From assembly GCF_001717585.1 (NCBI RefSeq), contig NZ_CP017042.1, positions 347,501 through 411,500 of the forward strand: a DNA stretch of 64,000 bases, given 5' to 3'. Under the pieces are notes generated by a model that was given only the letters and a program-made list of their open reading frames with translations, ran no database searches and was not told the origin of the DNA. Numbering within the stretch: the stretch's first letter is position 1; every line of letters begins with the position of its first letter. The DNA is from Selenomonas sp. oral taxon 920 (GTDB lineage: Bacteria; Bacillota; Negativicutes; Selenomonadales; Selenomonadaceae). Shown piece by piece: positions 36,010 through 43,842 of this stretch. The position numbers were made by a program, and so were the translations under genes.

Positions 36010-36774
36010 ATGTTATTCGGAGTTCAGAATGTACGCAAAAATTTTGAGCAGACCGAGGTGCTGAAGGATGTCAGCCTGGCGGTGAACAAGGGGGATGTCG
36101 TCGTTATCCTGGGACCCAGCGGCTCGGGAAAGACCACCTTCCTGCGCTGCCTCAACTTCCTCGAACGCGCCGACGGCGGCACGATGGACTTTCATGGGAC
36201 GCAGCTCTCCCTTGCGGAGGCGAGTGACCGTGAAATTGCAGACGTGCGGAAAAAGACCGCATTCGTCTTTCAGAACTACAACCTCTTTGCGAACAAGACC
36301 GCGCTCGAGAATGTGACGCTCGGGCTGACCGTCGGGCGCGGCATCGCAAAGGACGAGGCGCACGAGATCGCAATGGAGGCGCTGCGGCGCGTCGGTATGG
36401 AGGCGCGTGCAGACTACTATCCCGCGCAGCTCTCGGGCGGACAGCAGCAGCGTGTCGGGATTGCGCGCGCGATTGCGGCAAAACCCGATGTCATCCTTTT
36501 CGATGAGCCCACCTCGGCACTCGATCCCGAACTCGTGGGCGAGGTCCTGCAGGTTATGAAGACACTTGCCGAGGAGGGAACGACAATGATCGTCGTCACT
36601 CATGAGATGAAGTTCGCACAGGAGGTCGCGACCCACGTCGTCTTTATGTCGGACGGCGTCATCGTCGAGGAGGGCAGCGCGAAGGAGATCTTCACCGCAC
36701 CGCGCGAGGAGCGCACGCGCCGCTTCCTTCGCCGTATCCTGCCCGAGGAGTATGAGCCGGCGGCACTGATCTGA
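36010..36774 (+). CDS. Amino-acid ABC transporter ATP-binding protein
   Basis: 254 residues from ATG 36010 (TAGGAGGTGG upstream). Walker [10 protein letters not shown], signature LSGGQQQR, Walker [15 protein letters not shown] and VTHEM: the GlnQ/TcyN polar amino-acid class. It closes the operon. Confidence 0.93.
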   Translation: MLFGVQNVRKNFEQTEVLKDVSLAVNKGDVVVILGPSGSGKTTFLRCLNFLERADGGTMDFHGTQLSLAEASDREIADVRKKTAFVFQNYNLFANKTALENVTLGLTVGRGIAKDEAHEIAMEALRRVGMEARADYYPAQLSGGQQQRVGIARAIAAKPDVILFDEPTSALDPELVGEVLQVMKTLAEEGTTMIVVTHEMKFAQEVATHVVFMSDGVIVEEGSAKEIFTAPREERTRRFLRRILPEEYEPAALI

Positions 36775-36801
36775 ACGATGCCATGATAAAACATAAAATA
36801 G

Positions 36802-36835
36802 CGGCAGTCCGTGAGGTTTTCCTCGCGGGCTGCCG
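36802..36835. terminator. Hairpin between convergent genes
   Basis: Stem GGCAGTCCGTGAGG/CCTCGCGGGCTGCC with loop TTTT. The T-run is poor on the plus side and better on the minus side (CTATTTTAT). Confidence 0.6.
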
Positions 36836-36854
36836 CCGTTTGCGTGCAGTGCTT

Positions 36855-37586
36855 CTATGTATCGCTTGTACTCTTATTGGTCGGGATGACGATTGTGCTG
36901 CGGTCTGCGTGTTTTTTTGCAGCGGCAGTCTTTTGATACTCTCTGAGCGCGGCAAGTGCGGTCAGGTCATCCGGCTGCGCTGCCGCAAGTGCTGCGCGTT
37001 CCTTCTCCTGCGCCTTTGTGATCTCCGCATCGCGGTCGGCACGCTCCTGCAGTGCCTGACCGCGCAGCTTCATATTGTGGTGTTCTTTCGCCTTCATTTC
37101 GGATTCCAGACGACCGATCTGCGACTGATACAGATCGCGCTGTTTTTCGATTTCTTTGTCAGTGGCAAAACCATCCGTCACAAGCTTGTCGAGCTTCTCC
37201 ACCTTTCCGTGCAGTTCACTCAGCTTGTCCTCGTCCGTCATGCCCGCACGCTTCAATTCGTCTGCACGCTTTTGGAGCTTTGCCTTGTCCTCGTCCGTGA
37301 GACCTTCATCCGTCTGAATGCGCTGCTCGATCTCCGCCGCCTGCGCTTTCTTTGCCTTTTTATCGGCGAGCTCCTTATCATTCGCCGCAAGTGCCAGCTC
37401 TGCGGGGGTCAGATCTTCCTCCATATCCGCGCTCTCGTTCAGGGATTTTCCCTTCGCACTGATATAGACCTCGACCGCGCGGCTCAGGATATCTGTCACC
37501 GTGCTTTTCTTCTGCTCCGATTTTCCTGCCGCTGCGTTCTCCGTCTGCAGGAACGGGAGCTTACCTGCATTCTCTCCAATACGCAT
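36855..37586 (-). CDS. Unrecognised charged coiled-coil protein
   Basis: 243 residues from the Met with GGAGATGG upstream. No domain is recognised. Most of the chain (about 60-220) is Ala/Lys/Glu/Asp-rich with heptad-like spacing, consistent with long helices and coiled coil; there is no signal peptide or membrane segment. The frame stays open upstream to an ATG at 37652 through a run of nine C (three Pro codons), so length variation in that tract could alter a longer form. The gene is preceded by a toxin-antitoxin pair on the other strand. Confidence 0.6.
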   Translation of the reverse strand: MRIGENAGKLPFLQTENAAAGKSEQKKSTVTDILSRAVEVYISAKGKSLNESADMEEDLTPAELALAANDKELADKKAKKAQAAEIEQRIQTDEGLTDEDKAKLQKRADELKRAGMTDEDKLSELHGKVEKLDKLVTDGFATDKEIEKQRDLYQSQIGRLESEMKAKEHHNMKLRGQALQERADRDAEITKAQEKERAALAAAQPDDLTALAALREYQKTAAAKKHADRSTIVIPTNKSTSDT

Positions 37587-37634
37587 GTTACCATCTCCAA
37601 TCCGTGGGATACAATTCCTTCTAATAGCATTATC

Positions 37635-37643
37635 GGGGGGGGG
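37635..37643. repeat. Homopolymer of nine G (nine C on the minus strand)
   Basis: The tract lies about 50 bases upstream of the chosen start of the coiled-coil protein, within its in-frame extension, and 22 bases before the -35 box of the antitoxin promoter. Confidence 0.9.
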
Positions 37644-37664
37644 AGTGTTCATCTTAAATAGAAT

Positions 37665-37693
37665 TTGACAAAGTGAATCATGCGTAGTACATT
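37665..37693 (+). promoter_or_regulatory. Promoter of the toxin-antitoxin operon
   Basis: TTGACA (37665-37670) and TACATT (37688-37693), 17 bases apart. Confidence 0.65.
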
Positions 37694-37716
37694 GTAATCA
37701 AAACGGAGGGATGACA

Positions 37717-37971
37717 ATGAGTTTTTCGATTCGACTGACAGACACAGAGAAGGCACTCGCGGAGAGTTATGCGAAGCTGCATGCGATCTCCCTCGGCGAG
37801 GCATTCAAGCGAGCACTCTTTGAAAAGATCGAGGATGAGTACGATATCGCGCTTGCGGAGGAGGCGTATGCGGAGTATCTAAAAGACGGCAAGCAGGCAA
37901 AGCCGATTGAGGAGTTGTGGAAGGAACTAGATCTTGAAGATGTACGAAGTACAGACAACTGCCTTGTTTGA
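37717..37971 (+). CDS. RelB/DUF6290-like antitoxin
   Basis: 84 residues. GGAGG at 37705-37709 fits the ATG at 37717 better than the ATG at 37711. The N-terminus MSFSIRLTDTEKALAESYAKLHAISLGEAFKRAL is a ribbon-helix-helix DNA-binding module, and the acidic C-terminus would wrap the toxin. The reading frame overlaps the toxin gene by 38 bases. Autoregulation is expected from the family. Confidence 0.85.
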   Translation: MSFSIRLTDTEKALAESYAKLHAISLGEAFKRALFEKIEDEYDIALAEEAYAEYLKDGKQAKPIEELWKELDLEDVRSTDNCLV

Positions 37972-38200
37972 TCGGGATTTTAAGAAGCTGGATCGCTATA
38001 CACAGCGTATCCTTCGTGGCTGGATTACGAAAAATCTTATCCACTGCGAGAATCCGCGTGCATTTGGCAAGGCACTCACGGCGAACCGAAAGGGGCAGTG
38101 GCGTTACCGCATCGGCGACTATCGCCTGATCTGTGCCATCGAGGACGATCGCCTTGTCATCCTTGCACTTCCCATCGGGCATCGGCGGGAAATATACTAA
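37934..38200 (+). CDS. RelE/ParE family toxin
   Basis: 88 residues from TTG 37934 (AAGGA eight bases before) or 86 from ATG 37940. FDRDFKKLDRYTQRILRGWI, GKALTANRKGQWRYRIGDYRLIC and a basic C-terminus match the RelE fold, a ribosome-dependent mRNA interferase. The basic residues in RYRIGDYRL are the usual catalytic-surface positions. Confidence 0.88.
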   Translation: MKMYEVQTTALFDRDFKKLDRYTQRILRGWITKNLIHCENPRAFGKALTANRKGQWRYRIGDYRLICAIEDDRLVILALPIGHRREIY

Positions 38201-38249
38201 CAGTATGTAGAGCGATGGTATGCGTTATACATTCGTACCGTCGCCCACT

Positions 38250-38609
38250 TCAGCTGAAATGATCGTCGTCATACCCCTCGTTCCAGTCATTCCAGTCGGC
38301 ATAGAGATTCTCTGCGGGCGGCAGATCATCCTCATGCCCATAGATATCCTCATCCTCGTACTGATCTTCCACAGGATAGTCCCATGTATCATCGGGATAT
38401 TCGTCTGTTGGGATGGGAGGCTTCTCTGTATGTCCATCCCCGTCCGTGTACGGAAATATACCTGCGGCACTGACATCGGGGACGATGAGCCCGAAAAACT
38501 TTGCCGCGATGTATGTGCCAAACACAGCGATCAGCAGCTTTTTCCACCATGCGAGCGGCTTTGGCGGAGGGGCTGTTTTTGTATTTTGACGGTGTGATTG
38601 TGCGGGCAT
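38250..38609 (-). CDS. Small acidic single-pass membrane protein, unknown function
   Basis: 119 residues. The start is placed at the Met preceded by GGAGG; an upstream GTG overlaps that site. A basic N-terminus (about 1-20) is followed by one hydrophobic helix (about 22-45) and a tail extremely rich in Asp, Glu, Tyr and Pro. No family recognised. The cupin gene lies upstream on the same strand. Confidence 0.6.
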   Translation of the reverse strand: MPAQSHRQNTKTAPPPKPLAWWKKLLIAVFGTYIAAKFFGLIVPDVSAAGIFPYTDGDGHTEKPPIPTDEYPDDTWDYPVEDQYEDEDIYGHEDDLPPAENLYADWNDWNEGYDDDHFS

Positions 38610-38648
38610 TTTCCTTACCTCCACTTGTGCGTAGAATAAGAGAACAGG

Positions 38649-39020
38649 TTACCCCTCAATGGGGGAATAATCTGCCGGAACGGGCGCAAGGATGCCGACG
38701 AAGATAAAGTCCTCCGTGCCCGTGTTCTTCATGCCGTGACACATGCCCTTCGCCGAGACGATGACGTCGCCCTTTGTGATGGGGCGCTCCTCATTGGGCG
38801 TGGGATAGAATACGCCCTCACCCTGTATGCAGATCCAGATATCGTCGGCCTTGGCATGTCCGTGCGGCTTGATTTCCTGTCCCGGCTTTAGCACCCAGAC
38901 CACGCCGCTCGTCGACTCTGTACTGTAGATCGGCGTGCGCGTGGCGACGTCGCCCGTCTTTGCCACGTCAGCGAGACGATAGCGGCGTGTCTCAAAGTCA
39001 TTTGTAATCGCCGTGCTCAT
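38649..39020 (-). CDS. Cupin domain protein
   Basis: 123 residues, a single beta-barrel cupin. The first motif is KPGQEIKPHGHAKADDIWICIQGEG (two His and a distal acidic/His-like set) and the second is GDVIVSAKGMCHGMKNTG. Metal binding is likely; enzyme or binding activity is unknown. It is separated from the acidic membrane protein by 39 bases. Confidence 0.8.
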   Translation of the reverse strand: MSTAITNDFETRRYRLADVAKTGDVATRTPIYSTESTSGVVWVLKPGQEIKPHGHAKADDIWICIQGEGVFYPTPNEERPITKGDVIVSAKGMCHGMKNTGTEDFIFVGILAPVPADYSPIEG

Positions 39021-39257
39021 GATGGATTCTCCTACTATTTGTTCATTTGTAAAAATATTTACTGTTATTTATGATTCGCTATAAATTATAAATGTCCTGC
39101 ATACTTCATAGGGGGCGAACTTTAGATCATCATGTTACGACTTTAGTCTACCAAAACACTTTGGGAGGGCCTATCACTTGTCAACCTTGGGCTTTTACGA
39201 TACAATTCTTTATGAGTTTTGCGAGAGAAATAGTGGAGCAAAGATGGAGTGCACAGC
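39021..39257. other. Intergenic, nothing recognised
   Basis: 237 AT-rich bases between divergent genes. I see no repeat, RNA or convincing promoter pair apart from AT-rich -10-like sequences near 39070-39090. Confidence 0.5.
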
Positions 39258-40502
39258 ATGTTGTTTATGGAAGAAGCATTTGTAGAATATTTGTGGAAGC
39301 AAGGCATATTCAAAGAGAAAGACATTATGGGAAAGAATTGTCTTGTTGTCGGCGGTTCATATATTGTAGGGGAGAATTATGCACCTACGTTAAGAAGCCA
39401 CTTGCTTCGTATGGGGGCGTTACGATGTGATAATATCATGCTCTTTGACCCACACTTTCGGGAATCCTTTTGTGATCTCACAGATACGAAAGAGGCCATT
39501 GGTTCACTGTGCTATGACGTAATCATTGTCCTTAGTGGGATGGAGAAAACGCGAAATATACGTGAAGGAGTTTATCAGCTTCAGGAAGCCTGTCGTGTGG
39601 GCGGAAAAATTTTTGTGGTAGCAAGGACGCCAAAGGACATTTCTGCGCGACAGGAGATCAATGCCTATGAAGACCTCTGGCGCTATGATGTACAGGATCT
39701 TTCCAGTTTGTTTGGTGGGTGCTCTTTGGAGATGACAACAAGCTCCGATGACGGAGAGATTGTTGCTGCTGTTTTTACTCGTGGCGTGGGAGCTGCAGAA
39801 TCACGGTGCAGAGCGCTTTTCTGCACAAGAACCCAAAAGAGAGCAGATATAGACGGAGAACTCCCGCGTGGATACTTTGACGAGGCATCAGATCTTGATG
39901 TGATCGGCATAAAACACCATACAGACAAATGCTCCATGATACATAATTATCTTGGAAAGTATGAATTCTTTTTACAGTGCTTTCGCAACCAGCCAATCCG
40001 TTTATTGGAACTTGGTATTTTTCAAGGGGCGAGCCTTCGGATGTGGCAGGAGTATTTCCCGCATGCAGAGATTTTTGGGGTAGATATTAGAGAAGGTTGC
40101 TCCCAATATGAGGATGAACGTATCCATGTTATCCAAACAGATCTTTCGAATGTGGATGCTGTGATACGGCTCAAAGACATTCGACCGCAAATCATCATTG
40201 ACGATGCCTCACATATCGTAAGTCATCAATTGTTGGCATTGTTTACCCTGTTTGATGTTCTCCCCAGTGGTGGTGTCTATATCTTGGAGGATTTGGAGAC
40301 TTCGCTGAATCCTGAGCAATTTGAGGATGCATACCGTGACTGTCCTCTTGATGCTTATGAAGTTTGCTCACGCATTGCGCGTATCACTGCGCGAAAAGTA
40401 CCTGACGACAACAGTATTTATGCAGAGCATATCAATCGCATTGGTATGCAGGCAGAGCTGGTTTCCGTTATGAAGGGGAGCGTGGTCTTTATCAAGCGGT
40501 GA
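39258..40502 (+). CDS. Two-domain class I SAM methyltransferase, copy 1
   Basis: 414 residues (ATG 39258, TGGAG upstream). The N-terminal domain (about 1-140) looks like a degenerate Rossmann methyltransferase fold with DVIIVLSGMEKTRNIREGV. The C-terminal domain (about 215-414) has a clear SAM-binding start, LLELGIFQGASLRMWQEYFP, then IFGVDIR, and IIIDDASHIVSHQL...GGVYILEDLETS, a layout seen in MycE/TylF-type sugar O-methyltransferases. Substrate unknown. From residue 118 onward it is identical to copy 2. It is convergent with a secreted Cys-rich peptide gene across a strong bidirectional terminator. Confidence 0.75.
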   Translation: MLFMEEAFVEYLWKQGIFKEKDIMGKNCLVVGGSYIVGENYAPTLRSHLLRMGALRCDNIMLFDPHFRESFCDLTDTKEAIGSLCYDVIIVLSGMEKTRNIREGVYQLQEACRVGGKIFVVARTPKDISARQEINAYEDLWRYDVQDLSSLFGGCSLEMTTSSDDGEIVAAVFTRGVGAAESRCRALFCTRTQKRADIDGELPRGYFDEASDLDVIGIKHHTDKCSMIHNYLGKYEFFLQCFRNQPIRLLELGIFQGASLRMWQEYFPHAEIFGVDIREGCSQYEDERIHVIQTDLSNVDAVIRLKDIRPQIIIDDASHIVSHQLLALFTLFDVLPSGGVYILEDLETSLNPEQFEDAYRDCPLDAYEVCSRIARITARKVPDDNSIYAEHINRIGMQAELVSVMKGSVVFIKR

Positions 40503-40512
40503 ATACACATAG

Positions 40513-40564
40513 AAACGAGCGGGTCTGCTTGAAAGAGATATCCTTCAAACAGACCCGCTCGTTT
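40513..40564. terminator. Bidirectional terminator, unit 1
   Basis: AAACGAGCGGGTCTG pairs with CAGACCCGCTCGTTT (one extra paired block TTGAA/TTCAA inside), giving a very stable stem with A and T runs on both sides. Confidence 0.88.
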
Positions 40565-40576
40565 GCTCGACTAACG

Positions 40577-40801
40577 TCAGCGGCCACATCCACAGCCGCC
40601 GCGTCTCTGATTTGCGCACGCACCGCGTGATGTCTGTGCGCAGTCGCCGTCGTAGCAGTAACCTGCATTACCGCCATAGCAGTACGCCGTGTTCTGACGC
40701 TGCGGCAGTTCGCATGCGCCGTCCTCGCAGCCATAGGCGATTGCCTGTGCACCTGTAGCGAGGATGAGCCCCGCAAAGAGTCCTGCAATCATCTTTTTCA
40801 T
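40577..40801 (-). CDS. Secreted Cys-rich small protein, copy 1
   Basis: 74 residues; GGGAGG lies eight bases before the chosen ATG. A signal peptide (about 1-22, ending ATGAQA) is followed by a mature part of about 52 residues with eight Cys, Gly and Tyr-rich repeats (AYCYGGNAGYCYDGDC) and the end GGCGCGR. It has no lipobox. No family is recognised; disulfide-rich or metal-binding folding outside the cytoplasm is inferred. Identical to copy 2 at 42582-42806. Confidence 0.7.
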   Translation of the reverse strand: MKKMIAGLFAGLILATGAQAIAYGCEDGACELPQRQNTAYCYGGNAGYCYDGDCAQTSRGACANQRRGGCGCGR

Positions 40802-40914
40802 AACCATTTCCTCCCAAAATATAATGGATTTTTATCTCTATTCTATCATACTTGTCAATCGCAAGGTAAATTGCAAGTTTAATTGTCGCAAGGCCTCGTT
40901 AAACTTTTAGCCAA

Positions 40915-41130
40915 TTATACAATCGCAGCATGTATATCATTTGCGGTCTTATAGCCGAAGATTTTACGCAGATAGTTATTGACCCAATCCTCAATCCGCT
41001 GTAGTGCCTTCTGTTTCAATTTGCTGAAGTCCGTCCCCTTGGGAAGAAAATTGCACAGCATCCGATTCCCGTTTTCGTTGCTCCCACGCTCCCAGTTGCT
41101 GAAAGGATGTGCGTAGTATACCCGCTTATT
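40915..41130 (-). pseudogene. IS30-family transposase, 3' fragment
   Basis: Translation of the minus strand gives VYYAHPFSNWERGSNENGN, then LPKGTDFSKL and a C-terminal helix ending NDIHAAIV and a stop at 40915. WERG.NEN and the LPKGTDF block are hallmarks of the IS30 DDE transposase C-terminus. An in-frame stop lies just upstream of the fragment and the N-terminal two thirds are missing, so it is a remnant. No intact terminal repeats were found. It lies between the two duplicated units. Confidence 0.85.
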
Positions 41131-41238
41131 TTACAACTTACATTTCCTATGAAAAGTCTAGGAAGAGATTGGAATTCTGGCGATATGGTGATAAAATGAC
41201 AAGAGCACAACGAAAATATTATGAATGAGGGGTGTCAG

Positions 41239-42507
41239 ATGGAAAAATACGAAAATCTTTTAGCGGAGGAGCTCTTCTTTGTAAAGTTACGTCTTTGCAA
41301 CATACTGAAGCCGGAAGATATCGCGGGTAAAGAGTGCTTGGTCATCTGTGCAATGGGGGGAGTTGGCCTTTGGCGGAAGATTTATGGACAAGCATTGCAG
41401 GAACAACTCGTAGAGATGGGAGCTGCGACGGCTGACCAGATGCTGCTTTTTAACACGGATGTCTTGGATTCGTTTTATGATCTGACAGATGTGATGCGAT
41501 TTGCTGGAACAGCTTCCTATGACTGCATTATCGTACTTGGCGGAATGGAGAAAACGCGAAATATACGTGAAGGAGTTCATCAGCTGCAGGAGATCTGCCG
41601 CCCTGGAGGGGAGATTTTTGTGGTAGCAAGGACGCCAAAGGACATTTCTGCGCGACAGGAGATCAATGCCTATGAAGACCTCTGGCGCTATGATGTACAG
41701 GATCTTTCCAGTTTGTTTGGTGGGTGCTCTTTGGAGATGACAACAAGCTCCGATGACGGAGAGATTGTTGCTGCTGTTTTTACTCGTGGCGTGGGAGCTG
41801 CAGAATCACGGTGCAGAGCGCTTTTCTGCACAAGAACCCAAAAGAGAGCAGATATAGACGGAGAACTCCCGCGTGGATACTTTGACGAGGCATCAGATCT
41901 TGATGTGATCGGCATAAAACACCATACAGACAAATGCTCCATGATACATAATTATCTTGGAAAGTATGAATTCTTTTTACAGTGCTTTCGCAACCAGCCA
42001 ATCCGTTTATTGGAACTTGGTATTTTTCAAGGGGCGAGCCTTCGGATGTGGCAGGAGTATTTCCCGCATGCAGAGATTTTTGGGGTAGATATTAGAGAAG
42101 GTTGCTCCCAATATGAGGATGAACGTATCCATGTTATCCAAACAGATCTTTCGAATGTGGATGCTGTGATACGGCTCAAAGACATTCGACCGCAAATCAT
42201 CATTGACGATGCCTCACATATCGTAAGTCATCAATTGTTGGCATTGTTTACCCTGTTTGATGTTCTCCCCAGTGGTGGTGTCTATATCTTGGAGGATTTG
42301 GAGACTTCGCTGAATCCTGAGCAATTTGAGGATGCATACCGTGACTGTCCTCTTGATGCTTATGAAGTTTGCTCACGCATTGCGCGTATCACTGCGCGAA
42401 AAGTACCTGACGACAACAGTATTTATGCAGAGCATATCAATCGCATTGGTATGCAGGCAGAGCTGGTTTCCGTTATGAAGGGGAGCGTGGTCTTTATCAA
42501 GCGGTGA
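41239..42507 (+). CDS. Two-domain class I SAM methyltransferase, copy 2
   Basis: 422 residues (ATG 41239 with GAGGGG seven bases before). The N-terminal ~125 residues are homologous to copy 1 but well diverged (shared MEKTRNIREGV and DLTD), whereas everything from the VARTPKDISARQ segment onward is identical at protein and DNA level. The C-terminal SAM domain motifs are as in copy 1. The abrupt change from diverged to identical suggests gene conversion or recombination between paralogues. Confidence 0.75.
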   Translation: MEKYENLLAEELFFVKLRLCNILKPEDIAGKECLVICAMGGVGLWRKIYGQALQEQLVEMGAATADQMLLFNTDVLDSFYDLTDVMRFAGTASYDCIIVLGGMEKTRNIREGVHQLQEICRPGGEIFVVARTPKDISARQEINAYEDLWRYDVQDLSSLFGGCSLEMTTSSDDGEIVAAVFTRGVGAAESRCRALFCTRTQKRADIDGELPRGYFDEASDLDVIGIKHHTDKCSMIHNYLGKYEFFLQCFRNQPIRLLELGIFQGASLRMWQEYFPHAEIFGVDIREGCSQYEDERIHVIQTDLSNVDAVIRLKDIRPQIIIDDASHIVSHQLLALFTLFDVLPSGGVYILEDLETSLNPEQFEDAYRDCPLDAYEVCSRIARITARKVPDDNSIYAEHINRIGMQAELVSVMKGSVVFIKR

Positions 42508-42517
42508 ATACACATAG

Positions 42518-42569
42518 AAACGAGCGGGTCTGCTTGAAAGAGATATCCTTCAAACAGACCCGCTCGTTT
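42518..42569. terminator. Bidirectional terminator, unit 2
   Basis: Same stem as at 40513-40564, in the second duplicated unit. Confidence 0.88.
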
Positions 42570-42581
42570 GCTCGACTAACG

Positions 42582-42806
42582 TCAGCGGCCACATCCACAG
42601 CCGCCGCGTCTCTGATTTGCGCACGCACCGCGTGATGTCTGTGCGCAGTCGCCGTCGTAGCAGTAACCTGCATTACCGCCATAGCAGTACGCCGTGTTCT
42701 GACGCTGCGGCAGTTCGCATGCGCCGTCCTCGCAGCCATAGGCGATTGCCTGTGCACCTGTAGCGAGGATGAGCCCCGCAAAGAGTCCTGCAATCATCTT
42801 TTTCAT
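42582..42806 (-). CDS. Secreted Cys-rich small protein, copy 2
   Basis: Identical in sequence to the 74-residue protein at 40577-40801, including the upstream ribosome-binding site. It is convergent with methyltransferase copy 2 and divergent from the DUF134-NifX gene, whose promoter region begins right where the duplication ends. Confidence 0.7.
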   Translation of the reverse strand: MKKMIAGLFAGLILATGAQAIAYGCEDGACELPQRQNTAYCYGGNAGYCYDGDCAQTSRGACANQRRGGCGCGR

Positions 42807-42880
42807 AACCATTTCCTCCCAAAATATAATGGATTTTTATCTCTATTCTATCATACTTGTCAATCGCAAGAAAAATATAA

Positions 42881-42927
42881 TTGACATATGCTGAAAACTT
42901 TGCTAAGATTATAATTGTCATATGACA
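42881..42927 (+). promoter_or_regulatory. Promoter and palindromic operator of the DUF134-NifX gene
   Basis: TTGACA (42881-42886) and TAAGAT (42904-42909) are 17 bases apart; TATAAT at 42910-42915 is a less well spaced alternative. The perfect palindrome TGTCATATGACA (42916-42927) follows and shares TGACATATG/CATATG with the -35 region, giving two candidate sites for the encoded regulator. Confidence 0.6.
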
Positions 42928-42941
42928 GAAATGGAGGAAGT

Positions 42942-43802
42942 ATGTCGCGACCAAAGAGATGTCGACGCATCGGTGCTTATCCCGATTTTTGGAGTTTTGC
43001 GCCGGAGGATGCGGAAGAGGAGACGGAGGAGTCCGTTATCCTCCAGCTGGATGAGCTCGAGACGATCCGTCAGATCGACTATGGGCGGCAGACGCAGGAG
43101 GAATGTGCCGCCGCGATGGGCGTGTCCCGTGCGACGGTGACGAGCATCTATGAGGCGGCGCGCTACAAGCTCGCGGAGGCAATCATCTGCGGGAAGCGCA
43201 TCCGCATTGCGGGCGGCGCATATCGGATCGAACATCCGATAGTCCTCGGGATTCAGGATAAAGGAGAGCATACAATGAGAATCGCAGTACCTTATGAAAA
43301 TGAGAAGATTGAGCAGCATTTCGGCAGAGCAAAACAGTTCAAGTTCTATGATGTCGAGGACAGTACGGTGCAAGCCTCGGAAGTTGTGGACACGGTCGGT
43401 GAGGGGCATGGTGCACTTGCGAGCTTCCTCCACAACGCGAAAGCGGATGTTGTGATCTGTGGCGGCATCGGCGCGGGTGCACAGACGGCACTTGCAGAGG
43501 CAGGTATTACGCTCGTATCCGGCGTGAAGGGCAGCGCGGATGAGGTCGTGCAGCAGCATCTCGCGGGAACGCTTAAGCGAAGCGCGGATGAGGGCAAGTG
43601 CACGCACCGCCACCAGCATCAGCACGGCAAGGATCATGCACATGGGCATGGCTGCGGTCATGAGGGGCATGAAGGTCACGGCTGTGGACACGGCACACAT
43701 GAGGGGCACGAAGGTCATAAAGGGCATGGTCCTCACGGTGGTCATGGCTCTCATGGCGGACATGGTGGACACGGTCCTCATGGCGGACACGGCGCACACT
43801 GA
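42942..43802 (+). CDS. DUF134-NifX/Y fusion with His/Gly-rich metal-binding tail
   Basis: 286 residues from ATG 42942. Residues 1-105 are DUF134 (MSRPKRCRRIGAYPDFWSFAP; LDELETIRQIDYGRQTQEECAAAMGVSRATVTSIYEAARYKLAEA), a sigma-region-4-like helix-turn-helix. Residues about 115-220 are a dinitrogenase iron-molybdenum cofactor-binding domain (MRIAVPYENEKIEQHFGRAKQFKFYDV, ADVVICGGIGAGAQTALAEAGI). The last ~55 residues are mostly His and Gly in HGCGHEGHEGH-type repeats and could bind nickel, zinc or iron. DUF134 and NifX-type proteins are often separate adjacent genes; here they are one chain. Metal-responsive autoregulation is inferred. Confidence 0.87.
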   Translation: MSRPKRCRRIGAYPDFWSFAPEDAEEETEESVILQLDELETIRQIDYGRQTQEECAAAMGVSRATVTSIYEAARYKLAEAIICGKRIRIAGGAYRIEHPIVLGIQDKGEHTMRIAVPYENEKIEQHFGRAKQFKFYDVEDSTVQASEVVDTVGEGHGALASFLHNAKADVVICGGIGAGAQTALAEAGITLVSGVKGSADEVVQQHLAGTLKRSADEGKCTHRHQHQHGKDHAHGHGCGHEGHEGHGCGHGTHEGHEGHKGHGPHGGHGSHGGHGGHGPHGGHGAH

Positions 43803-43819
43803 GCTTACACAATGGAAAG

Positions 43820-43842
43820 CACCGCTTCGGCGGTGTTTTTTT
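43820..43842 (+). terminator. Terminator after the DUF134-NifX gene
   Basis: CACCGC-TTCG-GCGGTG stem-loop with a UUCG-type loop followed by seven T. Confidence 0.9.

Larger units (their letters stand above)
39609..40865. repeat. Duplicated segment, unit 1
   Basis: These 1,257 bases recur at 41614-42870 with a constant offset of 2,005 and no difference seen. The unit contains the 3' two thirds of the methyltransferase gene, the bidirectional terminator and the complete Cys-rich peptide gene with its upstream region. Confidence 0.93.
41614..42870. repeat. Duplicated segment, unit 2
   Basis: Second copy of 39609-40865. The match stops on the left inside the methyltransferase coding region and on the right just after CTTGTCAATCGCAAG; beyond that the two flanks are unrelated. 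Confidence 0.93.

Noticed and set aside
41016-41210. 64-codon minus-strand frame over the IS30 region
   Set aside because: It is out of frame with the recognisable transposase fragment and has no homology.
43600-43800. Short tandem repeats coding His-Gly runs, considered as a CRISPR or satellite array
   Set aside because: The repeats are codon-scale, imperfect and in frame; they encode the metal-binding tail of the DUF134-NifX protein. No CRISPR array is present in the window.
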